A DNA stretch of 64,000 nucleotides from Nereocystis luetkeana. Lineage: Eukaryota; Sar; Phaeophyceae; Laminariales; Laminariaceae. The translations under genes and the position numbers were made by a program. The DNA is taken from positions 3,560,770 to 3,624,769 of the forward strand of contig JARUPZ010000019.1 in the NCBI GenBank assembly GCA_031213475.1. Reading direction: 5' to 3'. Of this stretch, positions 24,801-37,697 are shown one piece after another. Position 1 is the first letter of the stretch. The number at the start of each line of letters is the position of its first letter. The notes below the pieces were generated by a model. The model saw only the letters and a list, made by a program, of their open reading frames with translations. It ran no database searches and was not told the DNA's origin.

Positions 24801-27800
24801 GTTGGGTGCGTCCCCCCGGTCTTAGAGATGCAAAGTTCTGCCATCCCGCTGGGGGGGATGTTGATATCATCTTCCGTGTTATACGGCAGTTGCCTGTGTT
24901 TTTGATTAAAAGTGTTTGTTTCCCAACGTGTCAATGCTTCCATACGCTTTTGCTGCAGACACCGACCCCCCTTGCTCGCATGCGCGACAGGGCACATTTT
25001 TAGTTTTTAGTTTCGCCCCATTTTTCGGAAGAAACGCCGCAACTTTTCACGACCACACGTCTCGGTTAAGCTCCGACGAAACTGGTTTGGTCCTTGGACG
25101 TACAAAGTTGGTTGACCACTTGACCGTTTTATTTTACTTCGGATATATCCCCATTCTCCTTTCAAGCAGTGTGCCTTCCAAAGTGAGGGAGTTGGGTTTA
25201 ATATAAACAGGTTAAAACATCAACGGTAGGAGAGGAAAAAATAGAGCATATATATTGCACGTATGGACATTCACCTTTGTGTGCATCACGTCTTTTCTCC
25301 CTCCAACATGGTAGAGCAACACCCATGCACAACCCCCCCCCCCCCCGCGCGTAGCCTGCTATGATACTTCGAGTGTTCGTATGCAAAAGTTGTTTACACT
25401 TGCTTCATGGCGTTTTTGCGATGCATCCCTAGCGAGCATGCAGCCGCGTGTGCACACACACTCACTCACGCACGCGCGCACGCGCGCGCGGGCACAAACA
25501 TCCCTGCCCACACAAGAAAATAGAAAGCATTTGCTTGTTACGTACGGGCTTGCTGTTTGGGTATGCTTCCTGAGATGTTCTGCGAAAAATCCCTACGGAG
25601 CGAACAAACAACCGCGTGGACACACTCAAGTACAGCAAGCGCAAACGCAAGCATCAGTCAGCGCAACCTCTAAAAAACATCGCTGCCAACACTCTCACCT
25701 CGGCGTGTCAACACCACGAGCTCCTTGAAGTTTATCGGCACCGCGACAGCCACCCCGTTCCCCGAGGGGTCCCCCCCGCCCCCGCCGCCACCACCGTCAG
25801 CCGTCCCCAACCTGCCCATGGCCTCGGTAGCGTCGCCTAGCACGGCCTGATCGAAGACGTGGTCGTGGAAGGGCTCTGACGAGCCCGTAGATGGTTGTCG
25901 GCTTGTCGCCGCCTTTCGACACGTGGGGGAGGAGAATTTGTTGTACGTGTCAGGGATTGAAACTAAGGGTGACCATATTACTATTTATTATATAGCCCAG
26001 GTTTTCGATTGAGCTATAACAGCGTTAATTACGGCCTGTACGAGGCAACCAGAAAGGAGGGAGTTCTGTCGAAAGAGGCGTTTGCTCGGGGCGAAGGAGT
26101 AAAGTAGGGCAGTGTGACACAAGAACCCAGGGTGTCCGTGCCATCTTCATTTTTTTTTGTGCCGCCGCAGCCGCCGTAACACCGGAAGTTTATGCATTAC
26201 CACCGCGATTCGTTCTTTTGGGGGGGGTGGGGAAGGTGTCTCAGTCAGTGTTAAACACACGGTGGCGTTGTTTCAATATCGCTTCCATAAAAAAAAAAGT
26301 CACCTGGTACCCGGTGCGTGAACATTTTTTTCTACCACCCCTTTTAAACTCTTTACGGTACGACATTTACTCTGGTGGGAAAAATATTACCGGTATGGAC
26401 TCTAATTGGATCCTCTAAAAACAGAATGGTATCTTCTAAAAACGGATGTTTAGTCATTATTGAAACCCCCGCTCCCCTTTATGATATCGAGTACACCCCC
26501 TCCCTCCCCCATTTTTTGTCGAGATACCACTTTGGCCGTTTGGATACTCACACTTCATATCCAAACTATACTCCAAACGGTTGTTATATTTCCTGCCAGA
26601 TTGGTACTAACAGGTATTTTTCGCCGTGACGTCAACGTTATCGTATCCTCCTCTACACATCTGGTGATGAATTTGTCGCGTCCTACCTGGTTGCTCCACT
26701 TCATACCTACGTGGTCTACATACGATTCTAGCTCTGCTCTTCTTCGTAAACGTGTGCGTGTTTTGCCGTGTAAACTACCTTAACAAAAAAAAGAGGAAAT
26801 AAATGTAAACGAAAAATCTGAAATTGTTTGTTCACCGTGAGAGGGACCGATCGAGCCCGTTCAGCCTCGGCGGCCTTAAGACGGTTAATGGAGTTCAGAA
26901 TCTTCTTCCGGTGCAGGCGGTGCTCCACCCCGAGACTGCTCTTGAGGTCGTCGTCGTTCAGATCATACAGGAAAGCCCCGTCGACGGCTGCCGCTATAAA
27001 CGCCTCCTGATACTGGGTCAAGCTTAGCGTCTGAGGGTAAGCGGGGGAGGGAGGGACGAGGGGGGGGATGAGGAGGGGAGGGGGGATGAGGAGCGGGCGT
27101 GAGGGGTAGGGGGGGGCACGGGGGTCACGCGGGGGGGTGGCGGGGGGGGGGGGGGGGGGTGCACTGACGTCATGCATGGCTGTGGTCGTGGAGGGGGGTG
27201 TACTTAATGTCGTGCATGGCCGTAGTCGTAAGACTATAGACCCTCACATCCTTACAATGCCGAGACGGAGCACGTCGGGCCAGGGGTAGACATTGCTTGC
27301 ACCAACACGTAGCGCCGTGAGGTGTTCGGCGAGTCGCATGAAGGATCACCTGCATCCTACTGAGACCCGCTTGTGATGCGGACTTTCTTGCCTATGGATG
27401 TTTTGTTGTTGCTCGTCTTATTCCCACAACCATTAAACCACGCATACCTTGCGAGACATACGCAGCACCGATGCTACTCCTAGTTAAGATAACCCCAACA
27501 TTTGGGCGCTCAACACCTTTTTGTTCCATGCGTTTCATTTTTTACAAAAATCCTGTGTCAACATCCCCTTCCTGTTTCGGACGCGCTCCCGGAGGGTTCC
27601 GGAGAGTCGGAGGCAAGAAAAAGTTCCGTGGAGCGTTCTCGCTCCCGAGTCTCGCCAAATACCGCAATGTAGAGTCACCTCACCGTATACTGCACTGTAG
27701 GGGCATGCTACCGCACTGTATACCGCACTCGAAAGGCTTGCCACTGCACTACATACCGCACTGTAGAGGCATGCTACCGCACCGTATACCGCACTGTAGA

Positions 27801-30800
27801 GAAATGCTACCGCACTATGTATACCGCACTGTAGAGGAATGCTACCGCACTATATGTACCGCACTGTAGAGGAATGCTACCGCACTATGTGTACCGCACT
27901 GTAGAGGCATGCTACCGCACTGTATACCGCACTGTAGAGGTATGCTACCGCACTAGAATAGCGCACTGGAGACCTGCTACCGCACTGTAGAGGCGTGCTA
28001 CCGTACTGTAGAGGCATGGCTCAAGGAGGGGTTTCGCTTGATTATAGCATAGTCCAAATATTTCTCACTAACCTTAGATCCGACGGGTTCCTTATTCGTC
28101 ACAGCCTAGCCACGTATGCAACAGCACCATGGGGATTGCGATTCGAGCTTTACTGCAGCTCACATATTTTTTTTTCGTCATCAAAGTCGGAGTGTACTAT
28201 ATTTACACTATAGACTAATCAGACTAACAGCTATAATAAATTGTTTTCCCCGCTATACATAGTAACGTCTTTTAGCAACTTGTAATTGTGTATCAAGCTT
28301 ATTAGCTTGCATTTTATTTCATACTCAAAGTCGGTTGTTGGGTGCCACGGCCTACGGCAGGTATAAAGTCCCTTAGACAAGAGGACCCAGAAAAATCCAG
28401 ATGCCACCCCGATGATACGTACGTCCATAAGCAAGCACGCGCCTATTCTAGGCCACCCATGTATGTACTGTACTTATGAGTGCTTGGTAATCAGAGTAGC
28501 TTTTTTGTACCAGGTATGTTCGAGTCAGGCTACGTTGTACCAGGTATAGCCATTTTGTACCAGGTATGTTCGAGTCAGGCGATCGCTGCTTTTCTCCCTG
28601 CTTTCTTACGACGCAAAACGTTGGGTGAATTCTATTAATAGTGCCACCCCACCCCCGCTGTGGAGGGTATGCACGAACCCGAAAGGTTTTGGGCAAAAAA
28701 GGCCAGTGCTGTTTCAGGCGAAGGCATGCCTGCGAACGGATCACACGCAAGCGCTTTCTTTATAGATGATGAGAAGTCTACAGTAGGTACCCATCCTTCA
28801 ACGTGAAGTTTCTCAGGACAGTCAGGGCCTGCACTGTTTATGTACGCGCCTTGACGTGTGAGTACAGGGATGGCCGATATAAGAGAAGACAGAATGTATT
28901 AAACGCCAAACGCTGAAACATTTGGTCGAGACGGGGCGGGGCGGGGTGCGCCGCCGTCCCAAACCGGGTGCCCAAGGAAAACTGAGAATAGATTATCGCG
29001 GGGCCGGGCGACTTCCTCGCCGGTCACTCATGCTAACAAGACAACCGGATTCAGATGCGTCCTAAGCTACGACAATTTTACCCCTCTTCTGGCTAAAGCC
29101 AAGAATGGGTCTACCCTAGAAGCTTGATTCCATTCTTTCCTTAAGTATGAGGACCGTTTTTGTATTAATGCTAATTAAAAGGCGGCAATATTGAGGGACA
29201 GGGCGGTGTATTGGATTTTTTATTTCATTCTTGAGGAGACGATATCTCGCCATGTCAACCACAAAAAAAAACAAAAGGAAGGAGGTTGGGAAGCCGCACT
29301 CGCCTGCAACCACCGAGCAACATCGTCAACGCTCCACGCCGAAACGGCGAGCGACTCTTGCCCCGGAAGCTGGCCGGGCTTGAGAGACGGCCGGAACGGC
29401 TCCGCTCCTAGCTTCTCGTTCTGTTCGAGAGCCAACGCCCTTCCATCATCTCCACCACCACCACCACCACCACCACCACCACCACCGCCAGCCCCGCCTC
29501 CACCCCCAGTACCGTTAGCGTTGGCGTTGTGCGCGAGGGTAGCCATTACAGTGTCAGTGGCCCCTACGCTGCGCATGGCGCGGATCATGTTGAGGCTGCT
29601 GAAGTAGGTCATCGACATGGACATGAACCCGAACTTCATCAGCGTCTCCGTCGACTGCATGAGCTGAGCCGCCTGGCGCTTGTCTTTGGCCGATGGCCCT
29701 CCGACGCCACCGGGCGTGCCCATAGCAGGGTCGTTGTCTCCTCCTCCCCCCCCACCGCCACCATCCCCGGACGCTTTTAACAAAAGCACCCCCTTTTTTT
29801 CTTGTCGGCGGCGGATGCTCTCGAGCTCCCGCTGCTGCTCCTCGAGCAGAACCACCAACTTTCTCTCCAAAGTCCTCAGCTCCTCCTGGTCGGCGCGAGT
29901 GTGGGGGCGGGGTAAAAAGCCAAAAGGTTTCAGAGAGGTTATCCATATTTGCCGCTTGGAAAAAACAACTGGGGCTTTGAGTCGAGAAGGAAGCCAGGGG
30001 AGAGGGTGATATGTCTAGAGGAGGAGTGCCTGGCGATAGTGAAGCCATTGACTCGGAAACCGAGAGGTTGCGCAAAATGAGGCGCCGCCCTTCTCGTGTC
30101 GGATGGAGTTGTCAGCGGTCTAGAATGTGCATATTGTACGATTATGATATGTTTTCACCAAAAAATGCTCCGGCGTCGCTTCCTCTGCGAAACGTCCGAG
30201 TTGCACAAACGATCTTCGTTTCTGTATTTTTTTCTACGCTGTCTGCGTGTACTTTGTGTACCGTTTCTTCGCCCCCCCCCCCCTCCCACACACCTTGTTT
30301 TGTGTCCACTTCCCCTTCTCTTGATTGCGCCCAAAGTCTGGTAAATACGGTGTCCACCCTCGCGAGCGACTTGTGTTCGAGGGGAAACACGCCTTGCCGC
30401 TAAATGTTTCAACTTTTGTGCAAGGTAAGATGATCTCAGGCTCCCCAAGCCAGCTTTAAACGTTCTACTTTTTCTTTCTTTGTCCAGATTCGATGAAAAT
30501 ATGTGATCAAAGATCATTCTCGCGTATATAGCAGTTCGAAGGCTAGGTCGTGCACTAGTTTCACACGTGACGGTGGTGCATCATATTCCCGGGCCGATGT
30601 GCCCTTTGTCTTGGGATGCCACCGGAAGCGCTCCTTTTCTGAGCCTTGAATACTGAAGCACTACACCGGGGAACGGCAGCCGACGCATTTCATTGGCGCT
30701 ACATTACAAATAACTTCTCCTTTTCGGATTGTCGGGCACCCCGATATCATCGTGTTCTACACGTCAAAATCTAACTCGCATCGAGTGCGTCATTTTCCCA

Positions 30801-33800
30801 ACGTCATACATTGCCTGCCCTGTCGAGCGAAAGGACGTAAAAATCGTTTGTTACAAGCGGAACAAAATAACCCACTCCCCTTTTTGACAGCCCTACTCCG
30901 TCATACGCTATTACGGGGGACCATAGTTAATAGGGCCTACGGTATACATAAAAAACGTATACATTTAACCATTTTTACTAACAATATTTGGCCCTATTAA
31001 CTATGGTCCCCCGTAATAGCTAGTACCGTATAAAATCTGGCGCGATCAAAAGTCCTCACCAGTCGGATTCGTGTGCTAACCTCTGCCGCTCGGCTCACCT
31101 TCGTGCACGCTACACAACGCGATACACGCCGCACGTCAACTTGGGCAAATGATCGACCAATTCATTAAAGAGCTTTTACTTAGGATTCGGTGTGAAAGGC
31201 GTGCGCTCTGCTTCATGCCCCCCATCCTTGACGCACTCATCGAGATGAAGACTATTACGGGGGTCCATAGTTAATAGGACCGATGGTATACATAAAAACC
31301 TATATATTCAACCATTTTTACTAACAATATTTGGTCCTATTCACTATGGTCCCCCGTAATAGACAGTATTTATAGCGGAGTATCGTGCGGTCGAGTCTAC
31401 ACTGTCAATATGACGGCCGTGGTCTTGCGTGAGATAGGCCCGAGCGACCCCGAAAATTCGTTGAAAAGCTACAATACTATCATACGTAGCGAAACCACAG
31501 GTACAAAAAACGCCCCTGCCCCCCCCCCCCCCCCCGCCCGGAGCTCCGTCTCGAAAGGGATGCGTGGCCAATGGTCAAATGACTGAGGCAAACAACAAAT
31601 GAGTACGCCCCCCCCTCCCGCCGCCCGGAGAGATACAATGGATCGTACCTCTTTGCCGAGACGAGTTCTGTCCAGTGCCGCAAGCTTTCTCTCCATATGA
31701 AGCAGCCGGTCCTTGCGGTCCGCGATCTTGCCGAGCATTTCTCCGAACTCCTTGTCCAAACGAACCTTCTGCTCTCGTAATTCGAGCCTGGTTGCACATA
31801 GGCGAGGTTTTTGCGTGCGTTGTGGTGGGTGTTTATGCCATGAAAGCAAGTACGAGCACGTGGGTACACGCGGTTTTGGTGTGCGCGGCGACGACGGGTG
31901 ATTACGGAAGGTTCGGGCCTGGGTGCAATGGCGCGGTTTTGGTGTGCACAGGCAACGGTAGCTTCTTGTGCAAAGCGGGCAGTTGAAGCGGTGTACGGAC
32001 GGCGTACCCGCGGTTTGGTGAAGTGTGCACTCGAGGAACTTGCCACGCAATCTCACGGCGCGTGTGTGTACACCGGATTGGTTCGTAAGGTCGACGTCCC
32101 CAGTGCGTTCGCGTTAGCTGTTCATCATGTCCACCAAATATAAGTGCCGTTTGTGGATTCACACTTTCAAACACGGTCGCTACATTTAAGGGACAAGAGC
32201 TGCACACACTGCTCAAAACGAAAGCTCCATTCCGAAGTGTGCATTCGCCGGCATCGGCATGTTATGCAAGAGCCCGCACGCGGAACACCCGCAAAACCGA
32301 GGCTGGAAAACGGACCTCGAAGCGACCCTTGGACAAAATATCACTCTGTTTGGGAAAACAAGGAGCATTCAGCATCAGTTCTTACTGCAAACAACAAATC
32401 TACTACACGCGCCCCCCCCGCCGCGTTGAACGCCGAGATTTTGCATCCAACAACAACCATACTGGGTACTATCAACGTATCGGCACGGTTTAGGCAGATC
32501 CCAAAATTGATGTTTATCGTCACGGAATGGTTATGAGCGATCAGCGTTGAAGCTCCTGCTCACATTGTCTGATGGAAAACGCAACAGTAAATGTATCGAC
32601 TGGTGATTCAAACCTGGTGTAAACCAACGCGGCACGACCGACAAACAGCTCACCAAATCAAACCATTATTTGAGAATGGATCACCAACAGTTTTTCGTAA
32701 AATTTCACCCCCCCCCCTCCTTTTTTTTTTAAGGAAACCGAGTAGCTGGAATTTGGGTAGGATTATTTTTACAGCCCCATCCGCGTTCTGAGACAAACAT
32801 CGCTGGCGATCGGCTCGAAATAAAGCAAAGCGGGAGGAGAGAGAGAGAGGGGATTCTTGCGGGAAAAAACGCTCGCCTTATGGGGGTCATTCTTCTCAAC
32901 CCAAACCTCCGACAACGATGATGATGACGACTAACTCACCGGGCCTCCTCATCTAGAACTCCCACCGCCTCAGTCTCAATCTTCGAAAGCTGGTGCATCT
33001 CCCGCTCCAGCACGGCGACGGCCTCCTCGAACTCGCTTATCTCCTCCATCATCGCCTCCACGGCTTCCTCGGCCCCGACCTTCTCCCCCGTCAGCAGCTG
33101 CACGTCGCTCTGGAGCCGCGTCGCGTGCAGCTTGTGCTCGAGCAGCATCTGCCGGCCGAAGTCTATCCCGTGACTCTGGCTTTTCGAGAAGAGGTATTTG
33201 TCGCGCTCGCGCCCGGCGCGTCGCCGCCCCGTGTGACCACGAAAGACTCGCTGAATGGTGATGGCGTTGTACTTTTCTTCGCGGCAGCGGAAGGCGTACC
33301 GACGCCCTGACACGCCCCTCCAGAGAGCCTGAAGTTTTTTGTTGTTTTTTTCCCGTGAGATACGCACGGCGTGAGGCGTGGCGTGGCGTGGCGTGGCGTG
33401 GCGTGGCGTGGCGTGATGCGACGTATTGTTAGCGTGGTGTGGTGTGGTGTGGTAAGTGCAGATAAATATAAAAAGAAAGCGGGTGTCACGATTTTTTAAA
33501 TGGAATTTAGAAGTGGCGCCTCCCTATCGAGAAATGCGCACCGTACAGTACAGTACAGCATCAGAAAGAGCGGGAGGGGGAGGGGAGGCTCACTCAGTGC
33601 CAGCTACGTAGATAGTATGCAGTGGCGGAGAACGCTTTCCCTTCGCCCATTCAGAGGTCGACACCATTGCACCTGCCGAATAGACACGAAGCGAAACCCT
33701 TGCCACCACGCGAAAAAAAAGCCTCGCCTCTCGCCGAAAGGAGTGCAGTGGGCACCTCGATGATAAGAAATGTAGTAACATTTATTTGGCGTCTCGAAGA

Positions 33801-36800
33801 AAAATCTCGGTTATACCCTGCCTTGATCTGGTCGACACGCTGCTTTCCTCACGTATATATATACAAAACCAAAATGATCTCTTACCTCAATAAAATTGTG
33901 ATTTTTGTGCTCTATTCACCAGCAAGATTCATCGAAATCATTGTTCTCGACCCCAAATATCAACCATTTTTAGTAGCACTGCGGCGTGCCGAAAGCACAC
34001 AACGAACGGGGGGCGTACGCACGTAGTAGTAGTGTCAGGGGATAGGTCGAACCTGCATCAGGGCGGCCGCGTGGTCCCTGTTTCCCCTAGTAGCCCGCAC
34101 GCGCTCCCTCGCTATCGCACCCCTCCACACGCGCTGCATGTGTCCGCACGCCGCCTGCTGCCGACGGAGGAGCTGAAACCAACGCCTCGAGGCATGCCCC
34201 CTGAAGTTTCTCTGCACTACCTGCGCCGCCCACACGCATCTCAGCCTAGCCCGCCCCACCGGTGACAAGGTAAGCAGGCAGGCACGGGAGCGGCGAAAAC
34301 AATGTTTCGGTGATTTAGTTTGGATTTTGAATTGATTCTGATTCAAACGAGGAAGACAGAGCCGTGCGTACGTATATATCGTAGATATCAGAACTACGCA
34401 TGCACGGATAGATACACCACAAGCCAAGCACGCTACATCGATCCTGGCTGGTTCTTAAGTCTCCGGGTCGCACGTGTCCACCTCGTCCTTTGACAGAGCT
34501 GACCACTCTCCGTCGGTATCGTAACTCGATGTTCATCTGCAGACTCGTCGGTAGCGTTGCCCCAGGAGACCCCGACACAGGTCGAAACGAGGAGGCCTCG
34601 TGGGTGGTTGCCTTGTGCACCGCCCACCTTGCTTCAGTTTTAGACATAAGAATCTATATGCGTACGAGCATCTTCCTGCTCTCAAGGATACAAGAGAAAG
34701 GTGTTCGGCACGGTCGGCTGTCAACGACCCCTGCAGACATCAGGGATCGGGAGCTCGTCACCGCGACATCATCAGCCTCGGGAGAAGGCACCACAATAGT
34801 TTCACGGGTGGTGGGCACCGTGGGATTTCGAAGAGAGGCAAAAATACGAACACTCTGGACGGAAATTGCAGCTTCATTTAGAACCGCAGTCCCGAGTTGT
34901 GGGGACAAACCACTCAAATTCTGAGTAGTTTATCCCTAAAACGGGACTGCGGTCCTAAAAAAGGGTCACTATGAATATGATATTGTCCTCGCATTTAAGG
35001 CCACAGTGGTACTAGGTATATGATAGTCGGGGCGAAACTATGAATGCTGCGTTGTAGGAGACGATACATCATGGCCACAGGGTATATGAAGTGTTTATGT
35101 TTGGATTATCTGGCTGGCAAGCAAAGTCATACCACCGTGACGAGGGCATATGGAGGGGGGGGGGGTGTACTCATGTCGTGTGTTTGGGGGGGGGGGCGGG
35201 TCTTCAAGCAACAATTTATGCAGGAAGTCTACGGCTACAGTATTACGGAGGACCATAGTTAATAGGACCTATGGTGTACATTAAAACCTATATATTTAAC
35301 CATTTTTACTAACAATATTTGGTCCTATTAACTATGGTCCCCCGTAATAGTCGAGCCGCTGAGCATGCTCCATTTTTTTTCTCGCCAGCTTTGTCTGCAG
35401 TGCCGTTCGTTGACCTGTGCAAGGAAAAGCGTGTTGACACTTGTGCTCTCCCAGGATCTGTCTCCCAACCTGTTTCTGTCATTGGCGGATCCTTCTCGGG
35501 CAATAGAATGCGTGCTACCCAAAACGCTTCGCGTTCCCCTCGGGCCAGCAGCGCTTCGAGTCGTGGCTACCATTGACTTACCAGGTAGACACGTTGCAAA
35601 CGCGCCGCAAATGCAACACCTTTTTTCTTGCGCTCGCCTCTGCTGCAACGTCCATCTTGAGGAGGGCGTTTATCGACACCTTCTATGTAAAGCTGTCACA
35701 AATTCACGCTTCGATGGTTAAAGCCTCTATTTTTTTCTTCTTCCCATCTATTGTTTCCGTCCTTTTTCTCTCTCCCTTCGGACGCTGCCATCGCGTGTGG
35801 CTGGTTGCTCTATACAAACACAATGCTTCAACAATCAAGACTGGACGTTGCCGTTGCGTGATGGCTAAAATACAAAAGGCGTTTGCGAACACGGGGTCCG
35901 TTTTGCAGCGGCCGTGGGACTCACTCTTCGAGAAACATCAGTCGGCCGCGCCAACCCCTGAAGACGCGCTGGATGTACACGCAGGCTCGGATGTCTCGCA
36001 TGCCCTGAGCCCTTGTCACGGCGAGGTACGCGCGCAAGGTTCCTTGAATGCGACGCGCCGCCCGGTCCAGGCGGTCGAGGCGCTTCCGGTTCCGCTTCAG
36101 CCGCCAGGTCATGTACTCTTTCACCTGTCCATATAAAAAATATCGGTATAATAAATGGAGGATTCTTCCAGTAGTCATGTATATATGCGTGCTTGTCTCA
36201 ACGATTTAAGGTCAAAGTACATCTATTATTTCAGCTGTCAATATAAACTGTGTAGGGCTATTTACGTCAGTTTTTAGTCATAGTAATGGCCTGTCCCCAA
36301 AGTCAAGGCCTCCGTGTGTGTCTACGTGTAAGCGCTTGATACCGTGAAACTGCGAATGGTTCACTATATATAGCCAGTCAGAGTTGTTTTTTAAAGGGCC
36401 GTGTTTCCACCTGGTCAACCTTTGTAGTTTTGGTACTTGTTTAGGTCTGCAATTAGACGCGAACCGACCAGGGAAAAAAGGCTTGAACCTTCTCTCGTTG
36501 TTAAACCAAAGGCACGAACCGTAATGGAGAGGGGAGAGGAGAGAGCCTGCTACGTACCCCCGGATCTGAGTCACGACCAGGAGGGAGAGAGAAAACAATG
36601 GTGAATATATAAGAACAAAATAAAATGAAATTAGTGTTCCCGAAAGCCGCGCTCTTTCTGCTGCTGCAGGAGCTGCTGTGTTGGCGCTTCAAAGTGTGTT
36701 GCGCGTTGATATGTCGTTCAAGTCGCTACGCTGCTCGTAGCCACGCGGCAAGTAGATGCAGCTGGGCGCTGGTTGCGTTTACCCTACCCGCGCGACACGG

Positions 36801-37584
36801 GGGCGGAAGGGATGCGGTAATATTACACTACGGTGGGTTTACAAATATCTCGAGTTGCTTTGGAGTCGGGGGGCGTTGGTTGGAAAGGACAAGCTACTAT
36901 TAATCGGTGACTGAGAATCTACTATTGATCGCCTACTCGATGATTGAGGTCCTACCAAAATACCCTAATGCTGATTGAGTAGGCTATTAAACAGTAAGAC
37001 GGTAGGCTATTCATTCCAACCAGCAAAAAATACTCTGCGCAAAAAATACTCTGCGATTTCAATTCAGTTCCGGCTTTGATCTCCGGGGCGCCCCCCTCTG
37101 CCACGCGCCCAGGCACTGGTCTCGGGAAACCAAGACCCTTCTATCCTTCCTTACAGCCCCAGGAAGGTGCTGACTGAGATAGGTTACGAAAATGACTATT
37201 GACAGTGTACGAAGTATAGGCCATCTCTTCCGACCCACAGGATGTTTGCGTTGCCTCGCTTTAACTACTTCTGCTTCGTCGTGACCGCGAAAACTGCCGG
37301 GATGATGTTCGCAACGAAACAACGACAAGCGCTTGGGTACTGCGCTTGACACCGAAGGGGACCTCTTATCATTGTTTTTTTAGTAATCAGTGCTTGCCTT
37401 TTTACCATCTATCAGCGAATATCACTCTTAACTAACTCTGTCCGGAAAATGTAAAAGGACCATTCTTTTGGTACGAACAAGAAACAGCCAAAGGGTGTCC
37501 TTGCAATTTTTAGACCAGAGTGGTAGAGCGGAGTGAGCCATCGAGCATACATACATACATACATACATACATACATACACACAA

Positions 37585-37617
<33 letters not shown>

Positions 37618-37663
37618 CATACATACATAAATACATACATACATACACACATACATACATACA

Positions 37664-37697
<34 letters not shown>

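Noticed and set aside
32590..32665. Possible tRNA because of GATTCAAACC
   Set aside because: No A-box or cloverleaf could be drawn on either strand.
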